A stretch of 64,000 bases of DNA from Capitella teleta (lineage: Eukaryota; Annelida; Polychaeta; Capitellidae), in the NCBI GenBank assembly GCA_000328365.1, contig KB309512.1:8240-72239 (forward strand), in the 5' to 3' direction. Positions within the stretch are counted from its first letter, which is position 1. Each line of letters begins with the position of its first letter. Made by a program: the position numbers and the translations under genes. Positions 23,535-38,425 of the stretch are shown here, one piece after another. The notes beneath the pieces are model-generated. The model saw only the letters and a program-made list of their open reading frames with translations. It searched no databases and was not told where the DNA came from.

Positions 23535-26436
23535 CTGAATTTGTAGCTTAGGGTCAAAATGTGGGACCTGGTTGAACAGAGACAAATCATTGTATTTGTT
23601 AAAGTGGATGCCATTGATCAGGAACAATATTGTAAAGCTACATATTCCCGCCTACCAAATATGTCCACTTACTCCAACACCCACTAATTACAGACATACA
23701 CGTTGTCGTAAAACCAGCAATTAGTACTCGAGTATCTATGGCATGTACTCGACGAGTATTTGTGCTGACAAGCAGTCCATTGCCACATGTCCACCGCAGT
23801 AAATGATCGGTGCTCCAAGTAGTTAGCTGAGCTCTTGTAATGCGACGATTGAGAACTCCTTACCGTCAGCATTTGACACACTCACACTTCAATGCGGAGC
23901 GTTGTTAGCTGCTGTGTCAGGGCAACTCACCGGCAGGCGACGCGGAATATGCGATACTAAAATCAACGAGGAACTCCTATTTAGACTGTTATGCTATACA
24001 GTTACGCACTGGAGTCAATATTTGATAGGTTAAGGATCATGTTTGTGTGCGAATAATGCTTTTATGTAATTTAGTAGAATCAATTAATTCCACTATGATA
24101 ATGATAATGTTCAAATGGTCTTTGGTAATTCACCAAAGTAGATCATAAAACGGTTATCTACAATTCGCTATTTTATAATTTGAATTTCATCAATCATGCA
24201 CATGCATGTCTAGCTGTAACAATCTGTCACGATACTCTTCGTGATGCATGCGTGCTATTTTTACAAATATTTCCTGTTTATTTTATTTTTTTCTTGTATA
24301 TGTACTTTGATGGATAAATACAATTGTGGTCTGGCCCCGTGCGGTGGACGATGCATGCAAGGCTGGCTGGTTGTGACTCAAAAGGCTAAAAGACCTGCGT
24401 GCCTTCGCCCCAAACCCTCATAGCAATTTCAATCTGCTACAGTGCCCAAGAGGCCAAGCTATCAGCGGACCTCCTCTTCGACCTACGTGAATATCCCTTG
24501 CAATCCATTCTCGAATCTCGGCAAGCGGCCAGAATGATTTCGATTTGGAGAACGGGATGCCGCGGTTTGCGTCAACTTCAAAGAGAAATATGAAACTGAA
24601 GTTCACAGAAGCGCGTTCAATCACATAGCTCAATGATCAAAGAGCCGATTGCACCTCAGTCGTGGTCATGAGGAGGTCTTTGATTTCGTGTATTTCTCTT
24701 TCTTGGACAGCCAAACACTAGCTCTTATCTCTCTGTTGGGAAAATGTATGATTATAGACAGATCGATCTTATCCCTTTTGGATATAAATCACATCTATAG
24801 CCATTATTGTAGGCTGCGAAAACGAATTGTCCAGATTAGAAGTGAACACATATCGTATTTCTCGTTACTAAGATGAACTTGGAAGTTGTTTGAAAGTTTT
24901 TGACAGAATGATATAGACCAGACTATCCCTCATAAAAAAGTCCTATTGAGATCAATGATTCAGAGTGAAAATTGCGTCCGCAGATTTATGGCTTTTTGAG
25001 CAGACGTGGATGGAAGACAGATGGAAAGAGAGAGAGGGGGCTCGATTTCAATATTTCGATGTCAGCATAATAATTTGACCCGGAATCAATCGTCTCCGGG
25101 TGGATCTCTGGGCAGTGACTTGCGGGATGATCCTCTGAATTGTAGATTTATGAACTTCTGAACACCCAAAACGCCTAAAGCATACAGTGTCAATTTCGAA
25201 TTATCTCTTACTTTTTAGGAAATCAGTCAATGAGGGCTTGGCAGTAAACCGGTTGGGACCTGTAGACTGCAGAATGGATTCACTTGCATTCTTGGCATTG
25301 ACCGATGACCTCGAGTAAACATGGTTCCGACTCTGGCCTCACCAAAGTCAGGTCATTGTCCGGCTGTTTATGAGATGAGATCGACACCGTCACCTTGACT
25401 GCCTGACACCTCAAATTCGTCACTTGCAACAGCTTTCAGATGAGATGGAACGCAATGGCTGATGTGATTTTGTTTGGTTGGTGCTCTTTTTGTGTGTGTA
25501 TGGTTATGTTTTTACAAATTTTCACTGCTCATCAAATTTTCGAAACGAAACATGAAATCATACAACTGACCAGTGTTCTCTGGGCATAATACAGCCAACA
25601 ATTTGATTATAATGCATGTATAATGATTACTCAGCCAGCCCTCGATTGAATTCTAGTACACGGTATGGAAAGTGTGGAAATGGGAAAATCGTGATTCATT
25701 TGGTGTGATGAACAATTCTGATCGCGTAAAGTTGGTCTCAGACTCTATCGATCACATTTATATCGAATAATCTTAGAGGTCAACACTTCCCACCTTCCCC
25801 AGGTTTGTTGGGCACGGGTCTTGATGATGTTGATCTCCGTATCTTTAATGTGTCGGATTAGTTCTTCAGTCCTCACCATATTCTCACTCAGATGGAGGAC
25901 TCAAACGTTCCAATTGCGACACATTCCCCCAGCGTATGGATCAGCCTCTCCATTGCATTGGTGGTCCAAAGTGTTCTTTCTATCGATGCTACCCATATAA
26001 GGATCCGAGGGTGAAGTTGAGATGAAATAACGCCTTCTTGGCATATCAGTGTATTATCCATTTCAGATACATGTAGCTTAATATCTTAAAGGTGAACTCA
26101 GTACATTTCAATTAATGACTTGATCTATTTAAACCACGTGCATGGTCGCCTCTGTCGGTTTAATACGTTATTCGGTTCTTAATGAAGATTGATACGTTGA
26201 GATGATAGATGAACAACCTGACAATAGACATGCTTTGTATTGGTTCTAATAGAGGGTTATAGGTTATTAGGTCTATGACCCATGCAGCCAGTGGCACTAT
26301 ATTTATGGATTGTCGTATGAATGGGACATGCGCATTCACTGTGTAATGAAGTCAATAATATCTCCTCTTTTTTTTTCTCTTTTTCTTCTATTGCTTCGGA
26401 CAGTACCGTGAATGCAAATGTTGTAACTTCTTATGG
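23535..26436. other. Intergenic, no gene recognised
   Basis: AT-rich DNA without convincing exons. Short open frames around 24240-24880 on both strands show no motif. Confidence 0.4.
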
Positions 26437-26545
26437 AATGAGACAAGGGGCAGCCAGTTGGACCGGCTGACTGCAATTCTATGCCAAGCATGGAGGTCGA
26501 GGTCCCGGGTTCAAGACCCGGTCGGGCCACGGGCGTTAAGATTGT
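26437..26545 (+). mobile_element. SINE tRNA-like head (copy 3, 5' part)
   Basis: Matches the head of the family copy at 45963: GGTCGAGGTCCCGGGTTCAAG with a B box GGTTCAAGACC, then CGGGCCACGGGCGTTA. After about 26545 the sequence leaves the family and only returns at about 26838, so this copy either has a roughly 290-base insertion or is a head joined to another body. Confidence 0.7.
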
Positions 26546-26837
26546 GTATCAAAATTCTAACTCATGGACTTCTTCGCATATGCTGGGCGCAATGCATGCT
26601 GGTCTAGGCAGAAATTAGACCACCGTGATGAAATCTACGGCCAGAACTTGCCGAGAAATTGTTTCAACCTTTTGAGGTAAATTTTTTCTCTTTATTTTTT
26701 TTTATTTTATTTTTTTTTATTTTTTTTTTTTATTTTTTTTTTTTTTTATTTTTTATTTTTTTTTGGGGTCGTAGTCAGTCGTTGCTGTTACAGCAACCAA
26801 CTCGGCGATACTATACATACTAATACTTCAGTAATTG
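26546..26837. repeat. Insertion or alternative SINE body with a T/A-rich tract
   Basis: Sequence between the two parts of SINE copy 3. It contains GCAATGCATGCTGGTC and a T/A low-complexity tract at about 26687-26764. The tract could be the tail of a separate retroposed insert in the plus or minus orientation; no clear target duplication was found. Confidence 0.4.
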
Positions 26838-26965
26838 TGTAAAAGTGTTGCCCAACTGTGTTACCAGACAGAGCGCTTTGTACTACGGTCTTAGTATTAT
26901 ATGCAGGATAAAGGAGCCTTGGAATTTACTGATAAAAAGTAGGAGGAAACCCCGTCCATCGTTGT
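26838..26965 (+). mobile_element. SINE body (copy 3, 3' part)
   Basis: Matches the body of the family copy at 45963 from TGCCCAACTGNGTTACNAG through ATGCAGGATAAAG to GGAAACCCCGTCC. It ends in a long T-rich tract at 26962-27043, so the normal tail is missing. Confidence 0.7.
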
Positions 26966-26994
26966 TTGTTGTTTGTTTTGTTTTGTTTTGTTTT

Positions 26995-27027
<33 letters not shown>

Positions 27028-27043
27028 TTTTTTTTTTTTTTTT
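26962..27043. repeat. (TTTTG)n and poly-T tract
   Basis: TTTTG units grading into an almost pure T run of about 45 bases. Confidence 0.95.
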
Positions 27044-27733
27044 GTACGAGAATGCAAAATTAATTTATTATCGTTCTGACTTAATTTAGCTTGCGATGTA
27101 TGAGCTCAGTACATATGCAGGATAATGGTGCTGATCCTGACGTTAGGTTTAATAATTCACAGTCTTGGTATCAACTTTGAATTATGGAGCCGCGCGGTCC
27201 CCTCGCCCCAAAAATCAAATATCACTGAGCGGAGTGGCTTCTGATTCTTCAGTCATGGGCCTGAACCCCTTATTCAACAAAATCTCTACCCAGTTTTCAC
27301 TTTTTGAACCCCAAAGCTTGATAACTACTATTAATTAACATGTTTATCATGTATGCTGTATACGTATTATATAATGCATATATAAATAGCCTCTAAGTAT
27401 TGAATAATATTTAAATGTTAAATTGCTTTTAAGAAGAATCCTATTTTTACATCGATATTTCATTCACCATGACAAAACTGTTTGCAGCAATTGTATGAAT
27501 TCGAATGTCGGGCCCACATGAAGTCACAGAGTGCAGCTCCTAATGCACGGATCCATATATGCCCGGGTTTACTGGGGGCGGTGTAGCAGAGCAATGATAT
27601 TGGCCAATGAAGCGCCGCAATGAATTGCGTCCAAGCGAAAATTAAGAATTATTCTCGATTCACATGAGCAACATCAGAATATATTTCATTAGGGATATGA
27701 AACCAGTGTGCGTGGCTCTGCCCTTTGCCAATC
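27044..27733. other. Intergenic, no gene recognised
   Basis: No coding or RNA feature seen. Confidence 0.4.
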
Positions 27734-27850
27734 GGGGTTTTATGGCACTACTGGCATTCACTCTTACTGATACATCCCGAAGGTCCATTTATTCCGAAAA
27801 ATACCATAAACAGTAGTACACAGTACTCGGTTTTGTTCTGCACTTTGTTA
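27734..27850 (-). mobile_element. SINE fragment (copy 4)
   Basis: Tail-side part of the family: GGGGTTTTATGGCAC at the left, then ATACCATAAACAGTAGTACACAGT as in copy 1 positions 4450-4475. The middle has lost sequence and the tRNA head is missing, so this is a truncated, diverged copy. Confidence 0.65.
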
Positions 27851-29829
<1,979 letters not shown>

Positions 29830-30141
29830 ATTTTAAGGCTCCTATAATTCTTCGGGTGACACGGGCCCCAGAACAAAAGCCCGCAATCGGGTTCTCCGCC
29901 TACTTTTATCGATAAATCTCAAGAGTTCTTTATCCTCCACCAGATACAGGGGTACGCAGTGTTTGACCTTGTTAGGCAGTTGAGCAAAACTACTGAGTCA
30001 CTGAAGAATTATAATGTTAACATATATGACAATATCATAACGCCAGTAGCCCGATCAGGTCTCGAACCCAGGACATCGCCCTCTACTACCGGCATATAAG
30101 ATTGCAGACATCCAGTCAAACCGACTGAGTTACACTGTGCC
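29830..30141 (-). mobile_element. tRNA-derived SINE, full-length diverged copy 5
   Basis: Aligns along its whole length with copy 1: tail-side TTAAGGCTCC, then GACACGGGCCCCAGAAC, TTTATCGATAAATCTCAAG and, at the right, a minus-strand tRNA-like head with B-box-like GGTTCGAGACC (plus strand GGTCTCGAACC near 30058-30068). Substitutions and small indels make it intermediate in age. Confidence 0.8.
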
Positions 30142-31032
30142 CCAGTGTAAGTGAGTTTAAGAGAGCCGTATTCAGGATCGATCATTCGTTCTTTTTCCAG
30201 TGCTTTTAAAAAGAGTCACCCCGTCTCTGAGGATATGTTTAACGTTGTGCTTAAATCAAGCTGCACCTATACAGGCCTACAGCGCCAGGCCACCCATAAT
30301 GGTAGCGACCATTTATAGACACCGTGCTAATGTTTGATCAACCGGAGGTGCACTTTTATGAACACCTAGATTTGCTTCGATATTCCATAAATGGAACGCA
30401 ATCGAGTGAAAAAGTCCTCAATTACAAGCAAGATCCTCCCATAGACCACGCCCAATCAAACATTGACTTCCTAGGGAAATCTCCACATCATTGTCAATAT
30501 TATTTATTTCTGAAACACAATTGACTGATTGTAGATAAATAAGAACATATCGCTCATTCTTCTATCTGAACGGTTGATCGCGAGAAAAAGCAAGCTAGAA
30601 TCGATCAGACAATTAACTCAAAACCTCAACCCTCAGCTAGGTCATTCATCTCAGTTCAGGTTCGTGATCCATTCTCTAATTGCACCCGAACGATAAAAAA
30701 GGGTTCCGTTGCTAACGCTTTTACCAATTTTCATCCTACTATACCCAATAGGTAAAAAGAGAATCCGATGATTGAGACGGCTTTCCATAATCTTTGATCA
30801 TGATATTAATTACATAAAACCAATGAAATTAACATAACATTAAGTAAACTGTGTACCTTCCAGGCAAATATTTTTAATTGTGCATGCCGTGAAAGCATTT
30901 GGTGAACCCAGATTCCAAATTTCCACAATTTAGCGCACAAGAAAATGTAAACATGACCTTTGACCGGTGGTAGTTCACAAGTGCGCAGTTAATGTTACGA
31001 CTTGGTCCATTGTGATAACGACAAGATGAAAG

Positions 31033-31075
<43 letters not shown>

Positions 31076-34000
31076 GCAGAAGAATGATGAGCAAAAGGAG
31101 CAAAAGATATTCGAATCACCCTCCAGAGGCAAGTGATTTGGTAACATATAACATATTTGGTGACCCATATAAAAGGTTCATCTATAGTCATCGCATATTT
31201 ATTTCCTACGGGAATGTGCACGATATAGCCAGAACATGCATGCTATACATTATAAGCAGACTGGAATATGCGTTATAGGAAAAGGATTTAAATTCTTGAT
31301 AAATGGACGGCCTACAAATGTTGAATTGATGTGTTTCCAGCCACTTGACTTTGGAAATTGTGATCAAACAAACTAACAGAATATTACGCAATGTAGATTG
31401 CAAATATCATGACATAAATGTTACGTACCACATGTGCAAGTTTTTGTAAGTCGCAGGCCTTGGTTTATGTATTGTTAGCATGAATAATTCGTGCATGACA
31501 TACATTTAGTCAACTGCACATGAACATACAACATAGAACACTGAACGTACTTGAACATGGTACCTGTCACTATAGCCTACAGTTGTTGAATCAATGCCTT
31601 TAACAATCACTTTTAACAGGAAAAAAAAAACGAGTACACGTAGACAACAAAGGCATTGTAAAATGGGTAAAATTTCATTGTGACCTGAGGGATTCACGTT
31701 GCAGTGTGTGAAGGCGTATTTAAGTTGAGATCTCCTTTTTTTTATCGCAACGCAGACTTTCTCTTTTAATAGATAGCTAGCTAGAATACTATACCTACAC
31801 CAAAAGGTTAAACTAGTTTCTCCGATGCGTGAAAGAACTTCGATCCAAACTTCATGATCATTCCTACCAGTGTCACATACACCTCCAGTTGGTCACAGGG
31901 AATTTGATTTGAGTTGCAATTAGCAAAATTGAAATTGAAATTGACGTAGTTCAGCTGTGTAGTTCATTGTGCCCAAGGTTGTAGATTGTTGAAGATTGCA
32001 CACACTACGTTAGATATCACTTCACAAAACCCTTTACCCTTGCGAATGTCTGTCGCATGCCCAGAGCCGCAACAAAGTGAAAAGAGAAACTGAAAGAGAA
32101 GAGTTAGCCAAGAGGCCTTGAATGTGGATTAATGTCCCAAATAATTGGACATGAGAGAATTAAAATTGTTGCCATAAAGCAAAGGAGGGCAGGCATTGGC
32201 ATGGTCAGCGAAGTGGTCATTGAGAAGTCCCTGCAATTTCCTCGGCGTATTGGTCGTTTGCTTTCTCCCTCATTTAGCACGTTGTTTTCTGCAGAAATGC
32301 TGGACATTTAATGACCTGACCAAATCAGACCAATTTTTCCTCTAATTGGCGACGCAAAACTTATGCAAGCAATTATTTTCAGAATTTGTTGATGCTGTGA
32401 TCAAAATTGCATTATTTCATAATAAGATAAAAATGCAAATTAAGCAACTGTGGTTGAAAAATCACAAAATGTAATTGAAACTTTGAATATCACATCCATT
32501 TTAACCTCAAGTACATTATAATATAGTCAACACAACCATGGTATATTTGTTCACAATCTCCTTAAGTCTCACAAATCATTACGCGTACACCTATTACTCT
32601 CACCAAGCGTGTCAGGCATAAACTTGTGGTGCGAATGTAATGTTTATTATAGAGTCATCAATGTATGGTTTTTGCAGGTCCATCCTGTCCATGGAGATAA
32701 TTTAGAATGTTTTCTCACATGAAATTATTTAGGTTTCAACAACACAATGTGCCGATAAATGACATGAAATATTGTCTGGTAGAAGTTAGAACTACAGACA
32801 AATGGTGTCTATGCTGCTGTTTTGTTATGCTAAATTTCTATAAAAAAAATCTATTATACGTCAATAAAACTACTAGTATATATACCACTATAAATATTAA
32901 CACAAATCGTGTTCTGCGTCAGACAGCGAAGGATGTTAATTAGCAAGCAAATTTTTGAATGATTCTCTCCTTTCTTTCCTCAACAAATCCACGCTAGGGC
33001 TTCAATAACACGTGTGAAAATCTTTGCAACAAATAGCCAACATACTACATCATTGATGAGATGCAATTCCGACACAAATTTCTAGAAAGGGCGGAAAGAG
33101 GAGCAAGAAAACCATACATTTACATCAAGCTAAACAGAGACCTTATTTCGCCAGCCTATTAGCACCACGAGGGCAGCTAGATGTGCCCCATTGCCCCATT
33201 TAGGCTGGCGGTGACATTCAACGCGCCGTCACTCGGCAGTGACATGGAGAGCCTCTCCAAGTTGAAGCGTCTGACAAAAGCTGACGAAACCACAATGATC
33301 GATTATTTCTATAAATTGAATCCATAATCCTGGAACACTCTTAAAAATAAAGCAACGAATTTAAAACTTTTACCAGCCAGCATATAATATAGAACCAGAA
33401 AGAAAAACATAAACAGGATTATACATAGTCTTGTATCATGTGACAAGTTGGGCAGAGCTCATGAATATGCATTGTTTTGTCGATTTTTGTTACTTCATTG
33501 ACTGACCAATATGAAAAAAAAAAAAAAAATAGATCGGCATGAGGGCCCAAAAAATCTCATCTACCATGATTGGTATTCGTCCCTGATGCTTACCTCTTGC
33601 AATAAATATCATCTGTGATTGGGCGAAATCCCATTAGCGATATGGGAGGCTGCAGTCGTCAGGGTTGCGCTGGGTTGTAATGAAATCTGCTTGATTCATC
33701 TCGACTTCTGTATAGCACGCGCTCTGAGAGTGCATCATCTTCATGTAAGCCTCTGACGTAATCACTCAAAGTCAACACCCACAGTTCTTGCATAATATCA
33801 CCGCTTCTACCATTCATTTCAGCGGATCTATTGGGTCGCAGATCTGCTTAAAGAATTGAACCTAGACTCACATACTTGTCTGCGTGATGTATTATTCGGC
33901 TGGCATTATACCCACGCTACCATTATGAGTGATACAGCTGGTGAGGTAAGATCAACTTCTGTGGATATGATGTCCGTGACACCTGGAGTATTTTGCAGTT

Positions 34001-34407
34001 ATTGTATATCATTTATTCTCACTGAGGAGTTCACTTCGGAATTTGCGCGTTACTCGTCGGAAGCAATTGCTGTGAGCTGCAATACACCGGGTGGGGGGTA
34101 GGGGGAGTGGGGCAATACTATCATATCAAAATTCAAGAGAAAATTAAAACTTAGAACTCTTATATCAAAGATTCTGTGTTATCTGATTGCCAATCAACCC
34201 AGAAACCTCAAATAGCCGTACTTGCAGTTTGAACCCCAAACCATATGCCTCAACTGCAAACATGGACTGTATGCTGGCGAGAAAACAAACAATAATGGCC
34301 AGGTTGTATTATTAATAGGTTCCTGTGGTATGAGCATTGAGACAGTGCCTCGATCAGTGCATTACACCGCAGTTTTGCTCAAAGGCAATCATTGCACTCA
34401 AGAGATC
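30142..34407. other. Intergenic, no gene recognised
   Basis: Over 4 kb with no supported exon or RNA gene. An A run occurs at 31033-31074, and short A or T runs occur near 31622 and 33513. Nothing else stands out. Confidence 0.4.
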
Positions 34408-34500
34408 GCTACTGCTTGCTCGCTTGTTTTCTCGCTTACTTGCTCGCTTTGCTCGCTCACTTGCTCGCTCGCTTGCTCGCTTGCTCGCTTGCTTGCTTGC

Positions 34501-34545
<45 letters not shown>
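34408..34545. repeat. Tetranucleotide array switching from (GCTY)n to (TTGA)n
   Basis: An imperfect run of GCTC, GCTT and related units to about 34500 passes directly into about eleven perfect TTGA units at 34501-34545. The abrupt change of unit at one point suggests a mutation that then spread by slippage. Confidence 0.9.
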
Positions 34546-34546
<1 letters not shown>

Positions 34547-35394
34547 TTTCAGGAGAATACGATTCATTTTCTTTTTAGTGAAGTGTAAATTTGACTAAGC
34601 ATTCAAGTCATATAACAGTCATACGTGTATGTATTAAATCAGTAAGGAGGGAACTCTGACTCAATTGCTGAAATCGCCATTACAGATGTTTGCTGCCCTC
34701 GCAAGCCCACGTGGCACCCGATTGTGCATTACACATTACAACATAATTCCTACACCAATCTAATGAACATGGCATCAAGTGCAACATAACATGCGGGTGG
34801 TCAGATGGGACTTCTCCCATGTTCTGCGAGTCATGAATTGGGCATGAGGCAGTGACCTTGAGTAGGGTGGCGTGGGAGGGAATTTCAGACTCATTGCTTT
34901 CAATGCTTTCTGTTTTCTGTGACTTTTCAATGAAAACGGATTTGCCGAGAGAGGCATGGACAAGATCCGCTCCGAGGAAATGTATGTAGACGAGGATTTG
35001 CGACTGCCTCGCCCGGGGTAAGCCGATATTGAGATAAAGGGAGATTTCATATACATGCATAAAGTGTGTCAGTGTAGCGATTTCTTCCACTCAAACCAAA
35101 AGCCATTTCAGGACTTGGTGCTTTTGGATGTGTTTCGTGTTGATTGAGACAGCATAAAAACACGCCTGTATATGAGGGTATTAATTCTGAATCACCCATA
35201 GATTGATTAAAAAGGGCTAAGAGCAGTCTGTCTGCTTATCTTGGGATCTTCTATAAGTTTGCTCAGTAAATCTAATCCAGTCGTTATTAATTAAGGGCAT
35301 GGGGTTCAATATTCCCATTATGATAGACCAATAAGCATCAATTGTTACCGTCGATATTCGCTTTATGTATTGGTCAGGAGTATAATAAATGCAT
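34546..35394. other. Intergenic, no gene recognised
   Basis: Minus-strand open frames at 34680-35090 have no known motif. Confidence 0.35.
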
Positions 35395-35590
35395 GAAGTC
35401 CCTCCGAACTCTTTTCTGGTGAGACGTGGGTCAGACCAAAAGTTGAGCTGGGGTTTTCCTCTGCTCCTCTCGATGAATCTCTTTGACCTGCAAAACTACC
35501 TTAAGCGTGGCACACAACATCCGGCCTGGTCATGCAATTCGACAGCAGAGCAACATTATCGGGAAATCATAATTATAGCGAATTGTAAAT
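35395..35590 (-). mobile_element. SINE, strongly diverged partial copy 6
   Basis: The order of landmarks follows copy 1: GTGAGACGTGGGTCAGACC (copy 1 GATGATACGGGCGCCAGTAC), GGGGTTTTCCTC, CTCGATGAATCTC (TATCGATAAATCCC), CACACAACATCCGGCCTGGT (TACACAGCGCCCGGCCTTGT) and GCAATTCGACAGCAGAGCAAC. The tRNA head beyond the AATT-rich block is not recognisable. This is the oldest copy in the window. Confidence 0.55.
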
Positions 35591-37429
35591 TTGATATCCA
35601 ATCATTACGAATGGGGGGATACCTTCAGATCCCTTCATGCAATACTTCAGAGTGGCTCCGAATTGATCCTCATTGCTTCCCTAATCTGATCTATTCGTCA
35701 CAACATGCGAGCGCTTTCAGCCAAACATCATAGCAACATTGCAAAGGTGTTTATACTTACTCATCACCACACACTTCTGTGGGATGAAACACTTTCACCT
35801 GTTGGAACAGATCGCTGCCAGGAAACACCAAAGGCGTAGAACAACAAACACATGCTCTTCAATGTATTAACAGTAACCTATAGCAACAAGTTCGATCTCT
35901 TCAAGAATTCACCTCAAAGCCCTCAAGCATTACACCATGGTGGCAATTAAATTGGCGCAGTTTGAGATATATCTCTGAGGCGTGTATGGGAGGCAGTTAC
36001 TGCATTGCACCATTGAACCATTGTCAGACACTTAAAAGTTGACACATAACAACGAACCCCGTCAGCTGGCATTATGATCCTTCTCTTTGTAATTTTTTTC
36101 CTCACAAGTGTGGAAAGTAAGTCAGAGGCACAATTAAAAAGGGGACATGAAATTTAACCACCAGCAGATTGAATTATGTAACTGTCTGTTCCCAATAATT
36201 CTGCTTGGTGTTTATGACATGTAACAGATCTCTAACATTTGTATGCCTCTACATTGCCTGTCTGTCGCCATTCTCGCTGCTTTCAAAGCATATAATCAGC
36301 TACTTAAATGTAATTTTCCCTCGCCATTAATCATTACATAAAGGGGGAAAAGTGAATATAATAATACTTGGTGAAACAATTCATGCATCTCGCAATTGTA
36401 ACAGTTTTGTTGTCCTAATTATAGCTCAGGTGCACGAGGGAAGTCTGTAGGTGGAAACGCCTGTATATATAATTATATAACTAGGAAAATATCGTTCAAT
36501 CTACATCGAAAGGTTGGCAAACAATAATTATTGAACCGAATTATCCATTATAGTTGATTAGTTGATTAGTGCGTGTATTTCTTATGCTCTAATAGGCGTA
36601 CATTTATTATAACGAAAACACGAGTCTGCAATTTCCGAAGCGAGTGGGGAAAATGGCCGCCTTTAATAACACGCGAGTTCTGTAACTGAAATTTTGACAC
36701 TGTGACCTATTTCCCGCTAGTCCGCAATACATCGCGCCCATGCAGTATACTAGTATGCGAAGAAGTCTATGGTAATCGTGTTTTGTGGACAATATACTAG
36801 AGTACTTAATTAATTAGGCCTAAATTTCGTTTTTTCCAGTGTCCCAGATCACTACCATCCAACAATATTGGCCATGACTCATGATTTTGGTCATGATTCA
36901 CATAATAATGAAGTTTTGCACATGCAACTGTGCACAGCCAATACAGCATATACGCGTATGTTCATCCCACTGATCCCGAGATAATGTTCAGTGAAATTTC
37001 CTGGTGTAATTCGTAAATCTATTGAAGGATATTATTTTCTTCGTGTATTGCAATTATTGGATGATTAAGTACTTTCCTATTGAAATGGAATGCGTGGGAT
37101 GTGAACAGGGACAATATCGAATGTAATATCGCTAGTGTCTCATATCCATCCAGATGGTCGATGAGTTCTGCTAAGCGCATTGAGATTTCCATGCGATTTG
37201 AACATTAAACCTCAACAGTTTTTCCCAAAATTCAATAAGACTGAAGAACTACACTGGGGAATACAAAATTACGCAGGTGTCATTGCATAATTTAAAATTG
37301 ATTCTATTTCAGAAAATCGCAATTTACCACACCGAAGGTTCTCTACACTCACGTGCCAGACAAATACTGTAAATTATCACACACAGCACCTTGTGGGCTG
37401 GACTGACAAGCAAATGACCAAGCCGGTGA
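35591..37429. other. Intergenic, no gene recognised
   Basis: AT-rich sequence, no supported exon or repeat. Confidence 0.4.
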
Positions 37430-38425
37430 AATGTTCCCCCATACACTTAACACGATACGACGCAACTTCAGCTGGAGCAGGTCCACGTGCGCCAGGCGTC
37501 CGCAGCGACGGGTTTTCTTTCAGAGAACGCCGCCGGTCTTTACGGCCGTGAGTGCTGAGGAGGACAATCATTGTCCCGCCGAACCCCCGTCATACAATGC
37601 CAGCGAACACATTGCTATTCTGAACGGGGTTTCTGAGTGCTCGATGCAATTGTGCGAAGTTGTGGGAGGAGGCGCGCGCCAATGGGGGCCGGTGAGTCTT
37701 CGTCTTCGTATAGCTGCGATAATTGCCGATCAAGCATTCCACGGCTGTCGTCATGTGCGTTTTATGTCTTTTGCTGTGTATAAAAATGTATAAACTCAAT
37801 CAGAATAAAACGTTTGACAGCAACACACCAGGAGACAAAAATCGCCGATTTCTAATTAAGTTGGTGACTCACTCACTCGTGGTACATTAACTTCAAATTG
37901 CTACATGTGAACATGTATAGAACTATATATGGATATATGTATGGCTAACAGCTAGCACCTCACCCCAAACACACACCCCAGAGACCCTGGGCTTTCTTTT
38001 TCCATTTTTACTAAGTTACTCCTCTCTATCAGTGCCGGAAATTCCACACAGGACTTCAAAGGGCAAGAGTGTTGCGCCAAAGGTGTTTGAGGCGAGTGTC
38101 CCGGAGATTTTGCGCAGGACTCAGCGTTTGATGATCCCGACCCAGAGCAAAACCGAAACACGCGGCGAAAAGTAGATTTAGTGCGAGACGACGAACGCAG
38201 CTGTCCATTTCGTATCAGTGGAGTGAGTCGTTAGCAAACAGCGGCGCCTCGATCGCGACGGCCGCATGCAGTAGGCCGCCTTCGGGGATCTGCCAGGAAT
38301 ATTATGCCGAGGAGCTGATGCCCTCAGCATACCGCTGACTGGGGTTGGTTGCGAAACCATGGATAGCAGGCAGGGATCAGTCCTTCGCCACAAGAATCGG
38401 ATAAACTATGATCTATAAACAACAG
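37430..38425 (+). promoter_or_regulatory. GC-rich island and probable 5' exon of the GPCR gene
   Basis: This kilobase is clearly richer in G, C and CpG than its surroundings. Near its right end a strong splice donor reads AACAACAG|GTGAGG, with the exon side ending at 38425. The next strong plus-strand acceptor in front of a good start codon is CCTTTGCAG ending near 42537, just ahead of the receptor ATG at 42552. I infer a non-coding first exon spliced over about 4.1 kb. A 19-codon upstream open frame (ATG at 38359, stop at 38416-38418) lies wholly within this exon and could dampen translation. No transcript supports this, so it remains inference. Confidence 0.4.

Noticed and set aside
21011-24642. 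Shared 25-base phrase TCAATCACATRGCTCAWTGA at two places
   Set aside because: Flanking sequence does not match, so the evidence is too thin to call a repeat family.
26336-26530. Protein-like minus-strand stretch MARPGLEPGTSTSMLGIELQ
   Set aside because: This is the well-known false translation of a tRNA-like B box region (RPGLEPGT), here the SINE head.
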